A DNA stretch of 64,000 nucleotides from Actinocorallia populi (GTDB lineage Bacteria > Actinomycetota > Actinomycetes > Streptosporangiales > Streptosporangiaceae). The stretch covers positions 558,001-622,000 of the forward strand of contig NZ_PVZV01000004.1 of the NCBI RefSeq assembly GCF_002995495.1. The letters run 5' to 3'. Position 1 is the stretch's first letter. The number at the start of each line of letters is the position of its first letter. Below the pieces are notes generated by a model. The model had not been told where the DNA came from. It was given only the letters and a program-made list of their open reading frames with translations, and ran no database searches. This document shows positions 1 to 8,602 of the stretch, in pieces. The position numbers and the translations under genes were made by a program.

Positions 1-467
1 TGGCCGCCGTTCTTCACGGGGCTGGCGAAGTAGACGCGCGGGTACCAGCGGCGGGAGAGCTCCTTGATCGAGCTGACGTCGATCATGCGGTAGTGCAGGT
101 GGGCGTCGAGGTCCCGCATGTCCCGGGCGAGGAAGGAGCGGTCCGTGGCGATGGAGTTGCCGCACAGCGGGGCCTTCTTGGGGTCCGGGACGTGGCGCTT
201 GACGTAGTCCAGGACGGTGGCCTCGGCCTCGGCCAGGGTGACCCCGCGGGGGAGCTCCTCGAGCAGGCCGGAGGTGGTGTGCATGTCGTGCACCACCTTG
301 TTCATCTGGGCGAGCGACTCCTCGGGCGGCTTGATCACCACGTCCACACCCTCATCGAGGATGTTGAGCTCCGGATCGGTCACCAGGACCGCGATCTCGA
401 TCAGCGCGTCCCGCGCCAGATCGAGGCCGGTCATCTCGCAGTCGATCCAGACGAGTCTGTCGTTCAT
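1..467 (-). CDS. orn: Oligoribonuclease, 3' end cut by window
   Basis: DEDD-family 3'-5' exoribonuclease that degrades 2-5 nt RNA and pGpG, finishing mRNA decay in the cytoplasm. The N-terminus reads [17 protein letters not shown], where D and E of the DxE exonuclease motif bind the catalytic metals. Further on are [16 protein letters not shown] and [14 protein letters not shown], both characteristic of Orn. About 155 codons are visible; the family is about 200 residues, so the C-terminal part with the HxAxxD motif lies outside. ATG at 467 is the only sensible start because the first conserved block begins at once. It lies 36 nt downstream of the DUF2510 gene on the same strand. pGpG degradation links it to c-di-GMP signalling, which this window also carries (GGDEF protein near 48 kb). 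Confidence 0.95.
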   Translation of the reverse strand, partial: MNDRLVWIDCEMTGLDLARDALIEIAVLVTDPELNILDEGVDVVIKPPEESLAQMNKVVHDMHTTSGLLEELPRGVTLAEAEATVLDYVKRHVPDPKKAPLCGNSIATDRSFLARDMRDLDAHLHYRMIDVSSIKELSRRWYPRVYFASPVKNGG

Positions 468-503
468 GCCCTCAACCTTAAGGGCCCCCGGGGGCGGTCC
501 GGA

Positions 504-1442
504 TCAGCCGATCTTGAGGGAGCCGAGGATCAGGGCGAGGTCGCCCTGGTTGGCGTGGCTGTCGGGAAAGGACAGGAACAGCCCGGCGGGCTGGTCGCCC
601 GGCCGGTCGACCAGGATGATCACGGCGCGCTCGGTGCGGAAGTTCCAGCCCTTGGACTCGGCCTGCGGGAAGGACACGCGCGCCTCGTAGTACCAGGCCT
701 TCTTGCCGCCGACGCTGTAGGCGCGCGACGAGACGTCCTCGGTGCGGTGCTCGGGGTAGAAGGCGGGCCGGACGAGGCCGAACCAGCTCTTGGCGGCCGG
801 CTCGAGGTCGCCGTTGGTGTAGAAGACGCTGGTCGGCAGCTCGGCGGAGTAGGCGGAGGCGACGTAGTCGGTGCCGGGCCCGTTGTACTCCTTGTGCACC
901 GAGGCGACCTGGCCCTTGACCAGGCCGAGCTTGGCGTAGGGGTTGTCGGTCGGGATGGTGGAGGACGTCCACTCGCCGCCGAGCTGCGACCAGGACAGCC
1001 CGGAGGAGGAGTCGGTGATCGTCCCGACGACGGGGGAGCGGTTGTCGTTCGGGGGCTGGAAGGCGGTGCTCCGGGTCGGGTTCGGCCCGGGATCGTCGGA
1101 GTCGAAGGCCCCGGTGGCCAGCAGCACCGCCACGATGACCAGGACGACCACGACGGCGCCGCCGCCGGCCAGGCCCAGGAGCACGGCCTGGTTGCCCTTG
1201 CGCGGCGGCGGGACGGAGCCGGGGGTGGCGGGCGGCGTCCACGGCTGCGGGGTGCCGCCCTGCCCGTGGGCCTGCCAGGGCTGGGGCGTGCCGGGTCCCT
1301 GTTCGGGGGGCGACCAGGGAGCGGGCGTCGGCTGTCCGGCGGGCTGGGTCGACTGGGTCCACTGGGTGCCGTCGAACCAGCGCTGGAGACCGGGGGTCCC
1401 GTAGGGATCGGGGTACCAGCCGGGGGGAGTCTGGCCGCTCAT
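504..1442 (-). CDS. DUF2510 domain membrane protein
   Basis: 312 residues. Residues 1-30 are a DUF2510 motif (PGWYPDPYG...RWFDGTQWT), a short cytoplasmic module that is very common at the N-terminus of actinobacterial membrane proteins and has no settled function. A Pro/Gln/Gly-rich linker follows, then one transmembrane segment at about residues 84-110 (AGGGAVVVVLVIVAVLLATG). The rest (111-312) would be outside the membrane and resembles no domain I can name. ATG at 1442 is preceded by AAGG at 8 nt. It sits between an amidase-like gene and orn on the same strand, but the spacing does not show an operon. Likely a type II anchored surface protein; the function is unknown. Confidence 0.85.
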   Translation of the reverse strand: MSGQTPPGWYPDPYGTPGLQRWFDGTQWTQSTQPAGQPTPAPWSPPEQGPGTPQPWQAHGQGGTPQPWTPPATPGSVPPPRKGNQAVLLGLAGGGAVVVVLVIVAVLLATGAFDSDDPGPNPTRSTAFQPPNDNRSPVVGTITDSSSGLSWSQLGGEWTSSTIPTDNPYAKLGLVKGQVASVHKEYNGPGTDYVASAYSAELPTSVFYTNGDLEPAAKSWFGLVRPAFYPEHRTEDVSSRAYSVGGKKAWYYEARVSFPQAESKGWNFRTERAVIILVDRPGDQPAGLFLSFPDSHANQGDLALILGSLKIG

Positions 1443-1477
1443 GGCACAGACCTTAAGGTAAAAGAATAACAAAGCAG

Positions 1478-2113
1478 TCAAATGCCCCCAGCTGCCTCCA
1501 GTGGTCTCTCCAGCGGCCGGGCGTTCACCCGCCCCAGCGGTTCGCCGTTCGGCCGGGGCCTGGGCGGGCTCGGATCCGGCCCGGTCAGCTTGCCGATGTC
1601 GATCCCGCCGGGCCCCGGCACGCGGCAGTCCGGTACCTGCGAATGCCCGAAGTACCCGCCGCGTGCCCAGAAGCGGCGTTCTCCGAGCGTCTGGTACGCC
1701 GCGGGGACGGCCGGAGGGGGTCCGGCGGGCCAGCGCCGCGCGACACCCCAGGCGTCCAGCCAGTCCAGCACCATGTCGAGATCGCGTAGCGGCCCCAGGG
1801 TGAAGGGGAGGCGCGCGAAGCCCACCACCATGATCTGCAGGCAGGCCCGCCCCTCCCGGCCGGCCTCCCCCGCGATCAGGCGGGCGGCCCGGGTGGCGGG
1901 CACCTGCTGCACGACTTCTCCGCGCAGCGGGTTCCAGACGAGATGGGCGGGCGTCCCGCCGTGCTCCAGCGTCTGGGCCACCGACCGCGCGGAGACCGTC
2001 TGCGGGTCGTTCTCGCTGGTACTCCAGACGACGCGCGGCGCGCCGCCCTTGAGCCTCCCTCCGTCGTCGCTGCTCGGCAGACGTCCTGCCCCTGGAAGCC
2101 AGGCTTCGGCCAC
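1478..2113 (-). CDS. Amidase/PGRP-like hypothetical protein
   Basis: About 211 residues from GTG 2113, which has a GGGGG run 9 nt upstream. An in-frame TTG at 2161 would add 16 residues but its AGGA is only 1 nt away. The order PRVVWSTSEN, then HLVWNPLRGEVVQQVP, then FGHSQVPDC and PGGIDIGKL follows the peptidoglycan-recognition/N-acetylmuramoyl-L-alanine amidase (amidase_2) fold seen in actinomycete endolysin-like proteins. That fold normally uses His/Tyr/His/Cys to bind zinc; here the first candidate His (W-H-T in relatives) reads W-S-T, so catalysis is doubtful. No signal peptide is visible. I infer a cell-wall-related or phage-derived domesticated protein, with moderate confidence in the family and low confidence in activity. 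Confidence 0.6.
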   Translation of the reverse strand: MAEAWLPGAGRLPSSDDGGRLKGGAPRVVWSTSENDPQTVSARSVAQTLEHGGTPAHLVWNPLRGEVVQQVPATRAARLIAGEAGREGRACLQIMVVGFARLPFTLGPLRDLDMVLDWLDAWGVARRWPAGPPPAVPAAYQTLGERRFWARGGYFGHSQVPDCRVPGPGGIDIGKLTGPDPSPPRPRPNGEPLGRVNARPLERPLEAAGGI

Positions 2114-2171
2114 GAACACGAACCCCCAATCGGGCGGTGGTTTCCGCCCTGGATTGGCCAAGTCCTACCGT

Positions 2172-2196
2172 ACTAACCCACTTACTGGGGGTTAGT
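2172..2196. promoter_or_regulatory. Inverted repeat, candidate operator
   Basis: ACTAACCC and GGGTTAGT form perfect 8-bp arms with a 9-nt spacer, lying between the divergent amidase-like gene and the phosphotransferase gene. Arm length and spacing suit a dimeric repressor, such as a TetR or MarR type, rather than a terminator because no T-run follows. The regulator is unknown. Confidence 0.4.
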
Positions 2197-2303
2197 CCAG
2201 TCAGGCACTACCCGAGTTGAAAGTTCCTTACACGGCAAGAAAAGGCCGCTTGTGGAGGGGGCGGGTGGCGCGAAAGAACCGAGTCGCGTTCTAATTGTCT
2301 GCC

Positions 2304-3329
2304 ATGAGCCTCGAACCCGTACCCGGCCTGGACTTCCCCCAGCTGTCGCGCTGGCTGGAGCAGGCGCTTCCCGACGCCGGGGAGCTGACCGGCGCGACGC
2401 TGATCGCCGGCGGCAGGTCCAACCTCACCTACCGCCTGGACCTGTCAGGGCGGTCGGTGGCCCTGCGCCGCCAGCCGCTGGGCCACGTGCTGCCCACCGC
2501 GCACGACATGGCCCGCGAATACCGGGTGCTCAGCGCGCTGGCCGGAGCCGGCGGGGTGCCGGTGCCCGGACCGCTGGCCCTGTGCACCGACAAGGAGGTG
2601 CTCGGCGCCGACTTCTACCTCATGGAATGGGTGGACGGGCGCATCCTACGCACGGTCGAGGACGCCGCGGACGTCGCACCGCAGCAGGCGGGCGAGCTCT
2701 CCCAGCGGCTCGCCGAGACGCTCGCCGCCATCCACACCCTGGACGTGAAGGCCGCAGGTCTGGGCGACTTCGGCCGTCCCGAGGGCTACATGGCCCGCCA
2801 GCTCAAGCGCTGGGGCCAGCAGTGGGAGCGCTCGCAGACCCGCGAACTGCCCGCCTACGACAAGCTGGTGGCCCGGCTCGCCGCGGGGCTCCCGGCGCAC
2901 TCGCCCGCCTCCCTGGTGCACGGCGACTTCCGGCTCGACAACGTGCTCGTGCGGCTGGAGCCGAAGCCGGAGATCGCCGCCGTCGTCGACTGGGAGATGT
3001 CCACCCTCGGCGACCCGCTGGCCGATCTCGGCCTCACCCTCGTCTACTGGGCGGAGGCCGGCGAGCCCGCGCTGCCCGTCGGCGCGACCGTCACCGCCGC
3101 GCCCGGCTTCGCGACCCGCGACCAGTTCGTCGAGGCGTACGCGAACATCACCGGCTTCGACGTCGGCGGCCTCGACTACTACGTGGCGTTCGGCTGCTTC
3201 AAGCTGGCGATCATCCTGGAGGGCATCCACGCCCGCTTCCTGCAGAACGCCACCGTCGGGGAGGGCTTCGACAAGATCGGCGACGCGGTCCCGGTCCTCA
3301 TCGACCGGGCGCACGCGGTTCTGGGCTAG
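2304..3329 (+). CDS. APH/ACAD10-type phosphotransferase family protein
   Basis: 341 residues. Kinase-like fold of the aminoglycoside phosphotransferase family, in the subgroup fused to acyl-CoA dehydrogenase in eukaryotic ACAD10/11. Visible landmarks are an N-lobe with GGRSNLTYRL, a Brenner motif LVHGDFRLDNVL (catalytic Asp, metal-binding Asn) at about residues 210-221, and VVDWEMSTLGDPLADLG (DFG equivalent). Members of this subgroup are thought to phosphorylate small hydroxylated metabolites such as 4-hydroxy fatty acids, so antibiotic resistance should not be assumed. ATG at 2304 lies 9 nt inside a possible TTG start. There is no Shine-Dalgarno sequence, and TAATT lies just upstream, so the mRNA could be nearly leaderless. 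Its stop overlaps the stop of the convergent sigma gene by 4 nt (CTAG). Confidence 0.85.
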   Translation: MSLEPVPGLDFPQLSRWLEQALPDAGELTGATLIAGGRSNLTYRLDLSGRSVALRRQPLGHVLPTAHDMAREYRVLSALAGAGGVPVPGPLALCTDKEVLGADFYLMEWVDGRILRTVEDAADVAPQQAGELSQRLAETLAAIHTLDVKAAGLGDFGRPEGYMARQLKRWGQQWERSQTRELPAYDKLVARLAAGLPAHSPASLVHGDFRLDNVLVRLEPKPEIAAVVDWEMSTLGDPLADLGLTLVYWAEAGEPALPVGATVTAAPGFATRDQFVEAYANITGFDVGGLDYYVAFGCFKLAIILEGIHARFLQNATVGEGFDKIGDAVPVLIDRAHAVLG

Positions 3330-4822
3330 ACGGGCTGCTCCCCGCCGTCCCCGTTCCCGGGCGGCTCCTGCCCGTCCGCGGGCGGGAGAGGCGGCTCCTC
3401 CTCGACCGGCGGGCAGTCCCAGGAGACCTGGACGCTGCCCGCCGGGGTGAAGGGGATGGAGAGCTCGCCCTCGAGGCACGGCTCGTCCCGGGCGACCCGG
3501 AAGAGCACCGCCCGGGTGCCGTTCTCGGCCAGGGTGCCCGCGCCGCCGCCGCTCACGTTGTCGTATCCGGAGGCCGACCACTTCACCGGGCCGCCCGCCG
3601 CCGTGATGGTGACCGTGCACGTCCGGGCCGGGTAGGCGACGACGCAGGTGGCGGAGGAGAAGACGAGCTTGCCCGGCTTGGGCGCCGTGGTGGGCTTGGT
3701 GGTGGACGGCGAGCCGCTCGGCCTGGGCTTCTTGGTCGGGGTCGTGGTGCCGGGGGCCGCCGAGGGGGTCGTGGGATCCTGCGACGGCGTCTTCGTGGGG
3801 GTGTCGGTCTTCGCGGGCCTCCTGGGACCGGTCTCCTCCGTCGGCTCCGCGCCGTCCGCTGGCTCCTCGGTGTACCCGGGCACGAGCCGGCTGGTGTCGG
3901 CGGCCTGCGGTTCCCCCAGCCCTTCGCCGGGACGCAGGAGGAACAGGCCTCCCATGAGCATTGCGACGGCCGCGGCGCCCGCCAGCGGCCACAACGCGGA
4001 GGGGACCTTCGACTTCTCCTCGTCCTTGCCGCCTCGCCCGGCCGCCGCCGACCGTCCCGCTCCGGCGCCGCCCGGCGCCCGGTGCCCCTGGCGGGCGCCG
4101 CCGCTCTCGCAGGGCCAGCCCTGGGCGTCGAACGGCAGGGCCCGCCGGGCGATCTGCGCCCGGTCCTGGTCCATGCCCGGGTCCAGCGCGCTGGCCAGCA
4201 CCCGCTGCTCCAGGTTCGGCGGGGCCATCGCGACGGACATGACCGACAGCAGCCGGCCGAGCTGGATCCGGCGGTGCCCCACGCGGGACTCGACGGCGTC
4301 GGCGAGCTCGTCGCGGGACCCCTCGGCCAGCGCCGCGGCCTCCTGCAGGGAGATGCCCAGCACCCCGGCCAGCTCGGTGTCGGTCAGCCCGTGCCGGAGC
4401 GTCAGGTCGACCGCCTCGCGCTGGCGTCCGGTCAGCACGCTCAGCGTGTCGTGGGCCAGCAGCCGCGCCTCGTGGTACCTGCGGCGCTCCTCGACGGACT
4501 GGAAGCGGTCGGGCACCTCGGGCGCGGGACGCCGCTGGAGGGGACGGTCGGGGCCGTTGAGGATCCGGTGGCACTCCCGCCGCGCCAGCGCGTACAGCCA
4601 GCCGCGCAGCTGCGCGGGGGAGCGCAGCCGCTCGACGTGGGCCTGGGCGGCGAGCAGCGTGTCGTGCAGGACGCGCGAGGAGTAGGGCTCGTCCCGCAGC
4701 AGCGCGTGGCAGTAGTCGAAGAGCTGCGGGCCGTACCTGTCGTAGACCTGGGTGAGCGCGTCGGTGTGCCGCGCCCGCAGGGCCCGGACGAGCGCCTGGT
4801 CCTCGGGCGAGGCGGGGGGCAT
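3326..4822 (-). CDS. Sigma-70 family factor fused to TM and extracytoplasmic domain
   Basis: 498 residues from ATG 4822 (an in-frame TTG at 4852 is an alternative). Residues 10-90 carry a sigma region 2 fold (ALTQVYDRYGPQLFDYCHALL, LRGWLYALARREC). Residues 110-180 carry region 4 with a helix-turn-helix (LTGRQREAVDLTLRHGLTDTELAGVLGISL). One transmembrane helix follows at about 270-295 (LWPLAGAAAVAMLMGGLFLL), then a Thr/Pro/Lys-rich linker, then an Ig-like or BACON-like beta domain (about 386-475) with four Cys, and an acidic Pro-rich tail. ECF sigma factors are normally about 200 residues and soluble, so this would be a membrane-tethered one with its own outward-facing domain. No anti-sigma gene is adjacent, which fits self-contained sensing. 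Convergent with and overlapping the phosphotransferase stop. Confidence 0.85.
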   Translation of the reverse strand: MPPASPEDQALVRALRARHTDALTQVYDRYGPQLFDYCHALLRDEPYSSRVLHDTLLAAQAHVERLRSPAQLRGWLYALARRECHRILNGPDRPLQRRPAPEVPDRFQSVEERRRYHEARLLAHDTLSVLTGRQREAVDLTLRHGLTDTELAGVLGISLQEAAALAEGSRDELADAVESRVGHRRIQLGRLLSVMSVAMAPPNLEQRVLASALDPGMDQDRAQIARRALPFDAQGWPCESGGARQGHRAPGGAGAGRSAAAGRGGKDEEKSKVPSALWPLAGAAAVAMLMGGLFLLRPGEGLGEPQAADTSRLVPGYTEEPADGAEPTEETGPRRPAKTDTPTKTPSQDPTTPSAAPGTTTPTKKPRPSGSPSTTKPTTAPKPGKLVFSSATCVVAYPARTCTVTITAAGGPVKWSASGYDNVSGGGAGTLAENGTRAVLFRVARDEPCLEGELSIPFTPAGSVQVSWDCPPVEEEPPLPPADGQEPPGNGDGGEQPV

Positions 4823-4940
4823 GGCGTCGGGCCGACCCGTCCAACCGGTCAACGCGGCCTCCAGCAGTAGGTAAGGGGATCTGCTTCAAAGGACGGCTCG
4901 CACTGTGCCACGGTTGACACCGATACGTCCATATACGAGA

Positions 4941-4964
4941 GGAGCGTGGCTTTTGCCACGCTCC
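4941..4964 (-). terminator. Hairpin downstream of VWA gene
   Basis: GGAGCGTGGC-TTTT-GCCACGCTCC gives a perfect 10-bp stem with a four-T loop, 27 nt past the stop of the VWA gene. There is no clear U-run on the minus strand. It separates this gene from the sigma-factor promoter region. Confidence 0.65.
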
Positions 4965-4990
4965 CCGCGTTCCGTCCGCTCAGTGCCGGG

Positions 4991-7216
4991 TCAGCACTTG
5001 GTGCCCTCCTGGCCCGCGCACATCCGCCGCGAGAGAGCCTGCAGGAAGATCTGGGTGATCTCCTCGGGCTTCTTGGGAGTGTAGGCCTGGCCGCCGGTGA
5101 GGCCGGTGATCCTGTTCATGGTCGCCAGCTGCTTCGGGCCCGAGCCGATGCTGATCATGATGACCTGGATCGGCTTGCGCTTGTCGACCTCCTTCTCGAG
5201 GGTCGACAGCAGCTGCTTCAGGTTGATGCCGCCGTTGGGGTCGTCATTGCCCAGCCCGTCGGTGAACAGCACGATCGAGTTGATGCGTCCCGGCTGGTGC
5301 GTCTTCTTCATGTGCCGGTAGGCGGCCAGCACCGTGTCGTACAGGCCGGTGTTGCCGGTCGGGACCGCCTTGATGCCCAGCAGCGTCTGCTGGACGCGGC
5401 TCAGGTGGGTCGCCGAGCCGAAGCGCTTGTTGAGCTGCTCGACCGGCACGATCTCCTTCCAGTCCTGGTCGCCCACCAGCCGGTCGGAGAAGATCCAGGT
5501 GCCGATCTGGCTGTCCGGCGGGAACTGGGTGAGGCCCTTGGAGGCGATGGTGAGGATGGTCTCCATCCGGCTCGGCTGGCCGGGGGCGATCGGGTCGTCC
5601 ATGGTGCCGGAGACGTCGATGACCGAGAGCATCCGGATCGCCAGCGACAGCTTCGACCAGTCCTGGGTGATCTTGTAGATCTCCTCGGGGGTGCTCAGCG
5701 GCAGCACCTTGACCCGCTGGGTGCTCAGCCCCATGTCCTGGGTGAAGGTGTCCGGGGCCTTGCGGTCCGGGCTGCGGAAGCCGAGCGCCTGGTAGTTCGC
5801 GACGGCCTCGGGGGAGCTCAGCGCGTCCGCCAGTTCCTGGGCCGCCTGCACCTTGCCCGGGTCCTGGGAGGTGATGGTCACCGGGTAGTCCAGGCTCACC
5901 ATGCCCTCGGTGGGGTAGATGGCGACGGCCTTCTCCTTGGGGTTGCCGCTGTTGTGCGTGTACACCGAGCGCTCGGGCGCGAGGAGCAGCGGGAAGCGGC
6001 CGCGGGCGTCCTTGCGGAAGTTCTCGTAGAGCGAGTCCACCGTGGGGACGGTGTGGTTGCGGATCGTCTGCGCGATGCCGGTGAAGATGGTGGCGGCGTA
6101 CTTGTCGCTGCGCAGCAGGGTGCGCAGCATCGAGACCGACGACATCCCGGTGCCGGTGTTGACCGGGTCGGGCACCCGCATGTCCAGCAGCTTGGGGTTG
6201 ATGGTCTGGTTCTTGGTGGCCGCGCCGCCCTCCATGCCGCCGGCCGCCCGCAGCAGGTTGTCCCAGGAGGGGTTCTCGGAGAAGCCCTCCTTCTGCAGGT
6301 ACGCGGCGAGCGTCTGCGGGACCGCGACGACCACCGGGGTGGAGGCGATCGAGACCTTGGTGGGGGTGACGGCCTTCTCGTCGGCGGCCTGCACCAGGCC
6401 GGACCACAGCGACGAGTCCGGGATCCACACGTCGGGCTTGCTGGTCTGGCCGCCCGAGACGCCCTCACCGGTCAGCACGGTCCGCACGGCGCTGGGGTCG
6501 GTGCCGGTGATCTTCGCCTCGTAGCAGACGCCGCCGATCTCCGTGCCGGCGTCGTTGAACGCCTTGGCGGACTTCTCGACGGCGGCGGAGATGTCCTTGG
6601 CCACCGCGACGTTCAGCGTGGTCGGGGCGCCCGAGCAGCCGCCGCTCTTCTGGGTGAAGGCGTAGATGGCGACGCCCAGCAGCAGCGCGAGTCCGACCGC
6701 ACCGGCCAGCGGGCCGATGAGCGCGCCCTTCTTGCGCTTCTTGCGGGTGCCGTAGCTGCCGGAGTTGAACGCGTAGTCGCCGCTGGAGTAGGCGCCGCCG
6801 GCCTCGCCGGCCCCGCTGCGGCCGGGCGAGGACTCGCCGGGGCCGGTGGGGAACGGGCGGTCGTAGGAGGATCCGAACTGGCTGTTGGCCGAGGAGGACC
6901 CGGACGGCGGCACGGGCGCCGACAGGTAGGGCTCGGAGGCCGAGGGGTTCTGCGCCGCGGGGTTCTGCGAGTAGGAGGGACCGCCCGGGTCGGAGGCACC
7001 GGAGAACCCGCCCGATCCGAACGACGAACCGGAGGCGCGGGGGGCGAACCACTCCGGTTGCCCGCCGGAATCCGATACGGTCCGGTCCGCGGGGTTCCCG
7101 GCCGAGGAGCCTCCGGCCGCCCGGGGGCGGAACCAGTCGCTGCTGTCGGCGGACGGGTACTCCGAGGAGGAGCCGTATCCACCCTCGCCCGGAAGGTCGC
7201 CGGGGGGACGAGTCAT
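4991..7216 (-). CDS. Membrane-anchored solute-binding plus VWA domain protein
   Basis: 741 residues. The N-terminal 160 residues are Ser/Gly/Pro-rich and carry two WFxPRA motifs (DWFRPRA, EWFAPRA). RKKRKK and a transmembrane helix follow at about 168-188. The extracellular part starts with a periplasmic-binding-like region (about 195-505; LNVAVAKDISAAVEKSAKAF, PDVWIPDSSLW). Then comes a von Willebrand A domain (about 525-705) with a MIDAS-like DVSGT, a downstream Thr (GNTGLYDT) and FTDGLGND. The canonical MIDAS is DxSxS, so the second Ser is replaced by Thr. This pairing occurs in actinobacterial surface proteins of unknown ligand. ATG at 7216 has GGAG upstream. A good sigma-A-type promoter lies at 7283-7311. 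Confidence 0.9.
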   Translation of the reverse strand: MTRPPGDLPGEGGYGSSSEYPSADSSDWFRPRAAGGSSAGNPADRTVSDSGGQPEWFAPRASGSSFGSGGFSGASDPGGPSYSQNPAAQNPSASEPYLSAPVPPSGSSSANSQFGSSYDRPFPTGPGESSPGRSGAGEAGGAYSSGDYAFNSGSYGTRKKRKKGALIGPLAGAVGLALLLGVAIYAFTQKSGGCSGAPTTLNVAVAKDISAAVEKSAKAFNDAGTEIGGVCYEAKITGTDPSAVRTVLTGEGVSGGQTSKPDVWIPDSSLWSGLVQAADEKAVTPTKVSIASTPVVVAVPQTLAAYLQKEGFSENPSWDNLLRAAGGMEGGAATKNQTINPKLLDMRVPDPVNTGTGMSSVSMLRTLLRSDKYAATIFTGIAQTIRNHTVPTVDSLYENFRKDARGRFPLLLAPERSVYTHNSGNPKEKAVAIYPTEGMVSLDYPVTITSQDPGKVQAAQELADALSSPEAVANYQALGFRSPDRKAPDTFTQDMGLSTQRVKVLPLSTPEEIYKITQDWSKLSLAIRMLSVIDVSGTMDDPIAPGQPSRMETILTIASKGLTQFPPDSQIGTWIFSDRLVGDQDWKEIVPVEQLNKRFGSATHLSRVQQTLLGIKAVPTGNTGLYDTVLAAYRHMKKTHQPGRINSIVLFTDGLGNDDPNGGINLKQLLSTLEKEVDKRKPIQVIMISIGSGPKQLATMNRITGLTGGQAYTPKKPEEITQIFLQALSRRMCAGQEGTKC

Positions 7217-7282
7217 GGTGCTCTCCGGGTTCTGTCATGGGGCCGTGCCTGGTCCTGGGGACACCGGGCGTTGGTCGGAGGC

Positions 7283-7311
7283 ACTTTAGCCTTATCACGC
7301 AGGTGTTACAA
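7283..7311 (-). promoter_or_regulatory. Sigma-A-like promoter of the VWA gene
   Basis: On the minus strand TTGTAA (-35) and TAAAGT (-10) are separated by 17 nt and end 67 nt upstream of the ATG. Both hexamers are good for a high-GC actinomycete. Confidence 0.55.
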
Positions 7312-7369
7312 AGGCGCCGAAACAGCGAATCTGCCTGCGGAACGCTACATGTCCTGATTTAATTGGATT

Positions 7370-7386
7370 ACTTGTCGGTAACAAGT
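7370..7386. promoter_or_regulatory. Inverted repeat in divergent VWA/EEP region
   Basis: ACTTGT-CGGTA-ACAAGT, perfect 6-bp arms with a 5-nt spacer, within an unusually AT-rich stretch (7350-7390). It lies between the VWA promoter and the EEP gene and could be an operator for either. Confidence 0.35.
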
Positions 7387-7496
7387 GGTGCGGAGCCTTC
7401 GCCTTGACCGCCTGCATGGCAAGGAGTGCGCGCCCCGTAAGTGATCCCTTGCCCTGCGGTGACAACTTGCCGCGGCTGCCGTTCGTTGGGGTTGTC

Positions 7497-8525
7497 GTGG
7501 GCAGTGAAGCCGTAACCGAAAAGTTGTCTGATGAATCAGGGGAAACGGGCAGGTCAGCGGGGGCGAAGATCGCCGGGAGCGGTCGCGGAGGGCTCCGGAG
7601 CTGGACGGCCTGGTCCCTCGCCGCGCTCTGGACGGGCTGGGCCGCGGGACGCGCCCTCGGCCTCGACGGGCTGACCCCGTTCGAGGGCATCGCGGTGCCG
7701 CTCGTCTCCCTCACCCCGTACCTGGCGGCGGCCGCGCCGCTGCCCGTCGTGGCGGCGCTCCTGCTCCGCCGCCCGCGCGCCGCGCTGGTCGCGGGACTGG
7801 CCGCCCTCGCGCTGGGGGTGTCCCTCCTGCCCCGCGCCACCGCCGACGCCACCGTCGAGGCGGACGGGCCGAAACTGCGGGTGCTCACCTCCAACGTCTT
7901 CTTCGGGCGGGCGTCCATGGCGGAACTCGTCCGGATCGTGGAACGCGAACGCGTGGACGTGCTGAGCCTGCAGGAGTTCACCCCCGACGCCGAAAGCGGC
8001 CTCGACGAGCAGGGGCTGCGGGCACTGCTCCCCCACAAGGCGGCCGACCCGAGATGGGGCGCGGGCGGTTCCGCGCTCTACTCCCGGTACCCCCTCACCG
8101 CCCTGCCCGCCCTGCCCGGAACGGTCATGGCCCACCCCCGCGCCGCGCTGGAGGTGGACGGGCGGCGGATCGAGGTGACGGCCGTCCACCCGCTGCCGCC
8201 CATCAGAGGCGAGGGACTCGCCGACTGGAAGCACTCGCTGGCCACCCTGCCCCCCGCCGGCTCCGGCACGCTCCGGATCCTCGCGGGCGACTTCAACGCC
8301 ACCTTCGACCACGCCCGCTTCCGCGACCTCCTGGACCGCGGCTACTCCGACGCCGCCGACCGGCGCGGCGAGGGCCTCACCACCACCTGGGGCTTCTCCG
8401 ACTTCCCGCGCCTGACGCTCGACCACATCCTGGTACCGCGTACGGTGGCGGTGCGGTCCTACGACGTGCTGCGGCTGTCCGGCAGCGACCACCGCCCCGT
8501 CCTGGCCGAACTCCAACTCCCCTGA
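7497..8525 (+). CDS. Endonuclease/exonuclease/phosphatase family membrane protein
   Basis: About 342 residues from GTG 7497. The start is uncertain: an in-frame start at 7404 would add 31 residues that do not look conserved. Three hydrophobic stretches come first (WTAWSLAALWTGWAAG, LTPYLAAAAPLPVVAALLL, LVAGLAALALGVSLL). Then comes an EEP catalytic domain with LRVLTSNVFFG, the metal-binding Glu in LSLQEFTP, LAGDFNATFDH, LDHILV and the final catalytic SDHRPV. The fold covers DNase I-like nucleases and sphingomyelinase/phosphoinositide phosphatases; this three-TM actinobacterial group is of unknown substrate and probably acts outside the membrane. Divergent from the VWA gene. 77 nt separate it from the RNA methylase gene downstream. 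Confidence 0.85.
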   Translation: MGSEAVTEKLSDESGETGRSAGAKIAGSGRGGLRSWTAWSLAALWTGWAAGRALGLDGLTPFEGIAVPLVSLTPYLAAAAPLPVVAALLLRRPRAALVAGLAALALGVSLLPRATADATVEADGPKLRVLTSNVFFGRASMAELVRIVERERVDVLSLQEFTPDAESGLDEQGLRALLPHKAADPRWGAGGSALYSRYPLTALPALPGTVMAHPRAALEVDGRRIEVTAVHPLPPIRGEGLADWKHSLATLPPAGSGTLRILAGDFNATFDHARFRDLLDRGYSDAADRRGEGLTTTWGFSDFPRLTLDHILVPRTVAVRSYDVLRLSGSDHRPVLAELQLP

Positions 8526-8602
8526 CCGCGTCGATCCAGGGCGCCCCCGGCCGCCCGTTCCCCGCTTCGCCGCGGTCGCCCGACCCTGGGACAATCAGCG
8601 CC

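Noticed and set aside
484-495. GCCCCCGGGGGC as terminator
   Set aside because: No loop and no T-run; chance GC palindrome between two genes on one strand.
2304-3329. Aminoglycoside resistance gene
   Set aside because: Sequence fits the ACAD10-type metabolic subgroup, with no sign of a resistance context.
4946-7357. 803-codon frame opposite the VWA gene
   Set aside because: Antisense shadow of a well-supported gene with typical codon bias on the other strand.
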